Source: Bacillota bacterium (lineage in GTDB: Bacteria; Bacillota; Bacilli; ZCTH02-B2). From it: a stretch of DNA of 49,930 nt. This document shows positions 49,139 to 49,930 of this stretch, one piece after another (position 1 is the stretch's first letter; each line of letters starts with the position of its first letter). Location of the stretch: assembly GCA_017577895.1 (NCBI GenBank), contig PKQY01000010.1, positions 1 to 49,930 on the forward strand, given 5' to 3'. The notes under the pieces are model-generated. The model saw nothing but the letters and a program-made list of their open reading frames with translations. It was not told the DNA's origin and did no database searches. The position numbers were made by a program, and so were the translations under genes.

Positions 49139-49930
49139 TTATAAACCCCTTACGTAAGATTGATACGAATGATAGTTTTGCGTCATTTCTTCCAGCGAAT
49201 CGCCGCCGAACTTTTCTCGAAAGGCCACGCCCAATTCCCACGCCACCACGGCTTCCGCGACGACACTGGCGGCCGGTACGGCACAGTTGTCCGAACGCTC
49301 GATACTGGCTTGAAACACTTCTTTCGTATCCAAATCGACGCTCTGCAACGGTTTGTACAGCGTCGGAATCGGTTTCATCACGCCTCGGACAATGAGTCTT
49401 TCGCCCGTCGTCATCCCGCCTTCAATGCCGCCGGCGCGGTTGGTCAAGCGGTAAAAACCCCGTTCTTCGTTCCAATGAATCGCATCGTGCACTTGCGAAC
49501 CGCGCATCCCGCCGGTTTTAAAACCTTCGCCGATTTCCACCCCTTTGAACGCTTGAATGCTCATGATGGCCTGGGCCAGGCGGCCGTCCAATTTCCGGTC
49601 CCAATGGACATGACTTCCGAGGCCGACCGGCAAACCGTCCACCAACACTTCGACGATGCCGCCCAACGAGTCCCCTTCTTTTTTGGCCGCATCGATCTCG
49701 GCCATCATGGCCTGTTCGGTTTCTTTGTCGATGCAACGAACGGGCGACTGTTCACTCAAGCGGCGAATGTCTTGCAGCGACATGTGCAACGCCTCTTGGT
49801 GCGCCTCATCAGAAAGGCGGGCAGTGCCGATTTGGAGCACGTGACCGGCAATATCGACGTCAAAACATTCCAGCATTTGCCGAATCAATGCGCCGCAAGC
49901 CACCCGCGCTGCCGTTTCCCGGGCACTGGA
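49139..49930 (-). CDS. aroC: Chorismate synthase, 5' end cut by window edge
   Basis: The C-terminal 263 residues of the FMN-dependent enzyme that makes chorismate (called aroF in B. subtilis). Visible motifs are SSARETAARVACGALI at the window edge, DSLGGIVEVLVDGLPVGLGSHVHWDRKLD, GVEIGEGF, and NRAGGIEGGMTTGERLIVRG. The frame is open to the last base of the window, so the N-terminal third lies beyond it. It is coupled to aroB. Confidence 0.96.
   Translation of the reverse strand, partial: SSARETAARVACGALIRQMLECFDVDIAGHVLQIGTARLSDEAHQEALHMSLQDIRRLSEQSPVRCIDKETEQAMMAEIDAAKKEGDSLGGIVEVLVDGLPVGLGSHVHWDRKLDGRLAQAIMSIQAFKGVEIGEGFKTGGMRGSQVHDAIHWNEERGFYRLTNRAGGIEGGMTTGERLIVRGVMKPIPTLYKPLQSVDLDTKEVFQASIERSDNCAVPAASVVAEAVVAWELGVAFREKFGGDSLEEMTQNYHSYQSYVRGL

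Overview
The window looks like a chromosomal segment of a spore-forming, probably thermophilic member of the Bacillales with moderately high GC. The evidence is threefold. The gene order closely follows the Bacillus subtilis aroF-aroB-aroH-trp-hisC-tyrA-aroE-qcr-ypj-dapB-cca-birA-pan-ypmB-aspB-dnaD stretch. Sporulation-type promoters and coat-like genes sit at the left end. A menaquinol:cytochrome c reductase of the qcrABC type is present. No rRNA, tRNA, IS element or CRISPR array was seen.

Left region (1-8.7 kb): an accessory block that I read as a spore-surface (coat or exosporium) glycosylation locus. It holds a frameshifted glycosyltransferase remnant, a GT4 and a GT2 glycosyltransferase, and a third GT2 with features of polypeptide GalNAc-transferases (D-x-H in place of D-x-D). 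It also holds a Cys-rich, Pro/Thr-repeat protein, a 415-residue coiled-coil protein, a JAMM metallopeptidase overlapping a 62-residue protein, a DUF1360 protein, and an unknown protein with what may be a decayed amidase domain. Sigma-E-like and sigma-K-like promoter elements stand in front of several of these genes.

Middle region (8.7-31.7 kb): an MFS exporter, transketolase, two hot-dog dehydratase subunits, an ABC ATPase with a low-molecular-weight phosphatase, a small membrane protein and an orphan GalT-like enzyme. These are followed by dnaD-aspB-(FtsH-like protease)-(membrane partner)-ypmB and mtaD. Next come the NHEJ genes as three separate units (LigD-type polymerase, DNA ligase, Ku), then a TPR protein, panD-panC-panB under a probable pan-motif leader with terminator, birA, cca and dapB.

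Right region (31.9-49.9 kb): a YitT-family protein, ypjB, ypjA, qcrC-qcrB-qcrA, ypiF, and an uncharacterised 371-residue protein behind a promoter with an embedded CcpA (cre) box and a terminator. Then comes the aromatic amino acid supra-operon, transcribed right to left: aroC (cut by the window edge), aroB, aroH, trpD, trpC, trpF, trpB, trpA, hisC, a DAHP synthase gene, tyrA and the EPSP synthase gene. Its trp part begins with a textbook TRAP-binding leader (11-12 GAG/TAG triplets) and a UUCG-loop attenuator. That leader sits directly before trpD, because trpE is absent here.

Together the core genes make chorismate and convert it to Trp, Tyr/Phe precursors and His intermediates, and also make pantothenate, biotin-protein, lysine/DAP and respiratory components. 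The left block is the lineage-specific part and the best place to look for undescribed biology.
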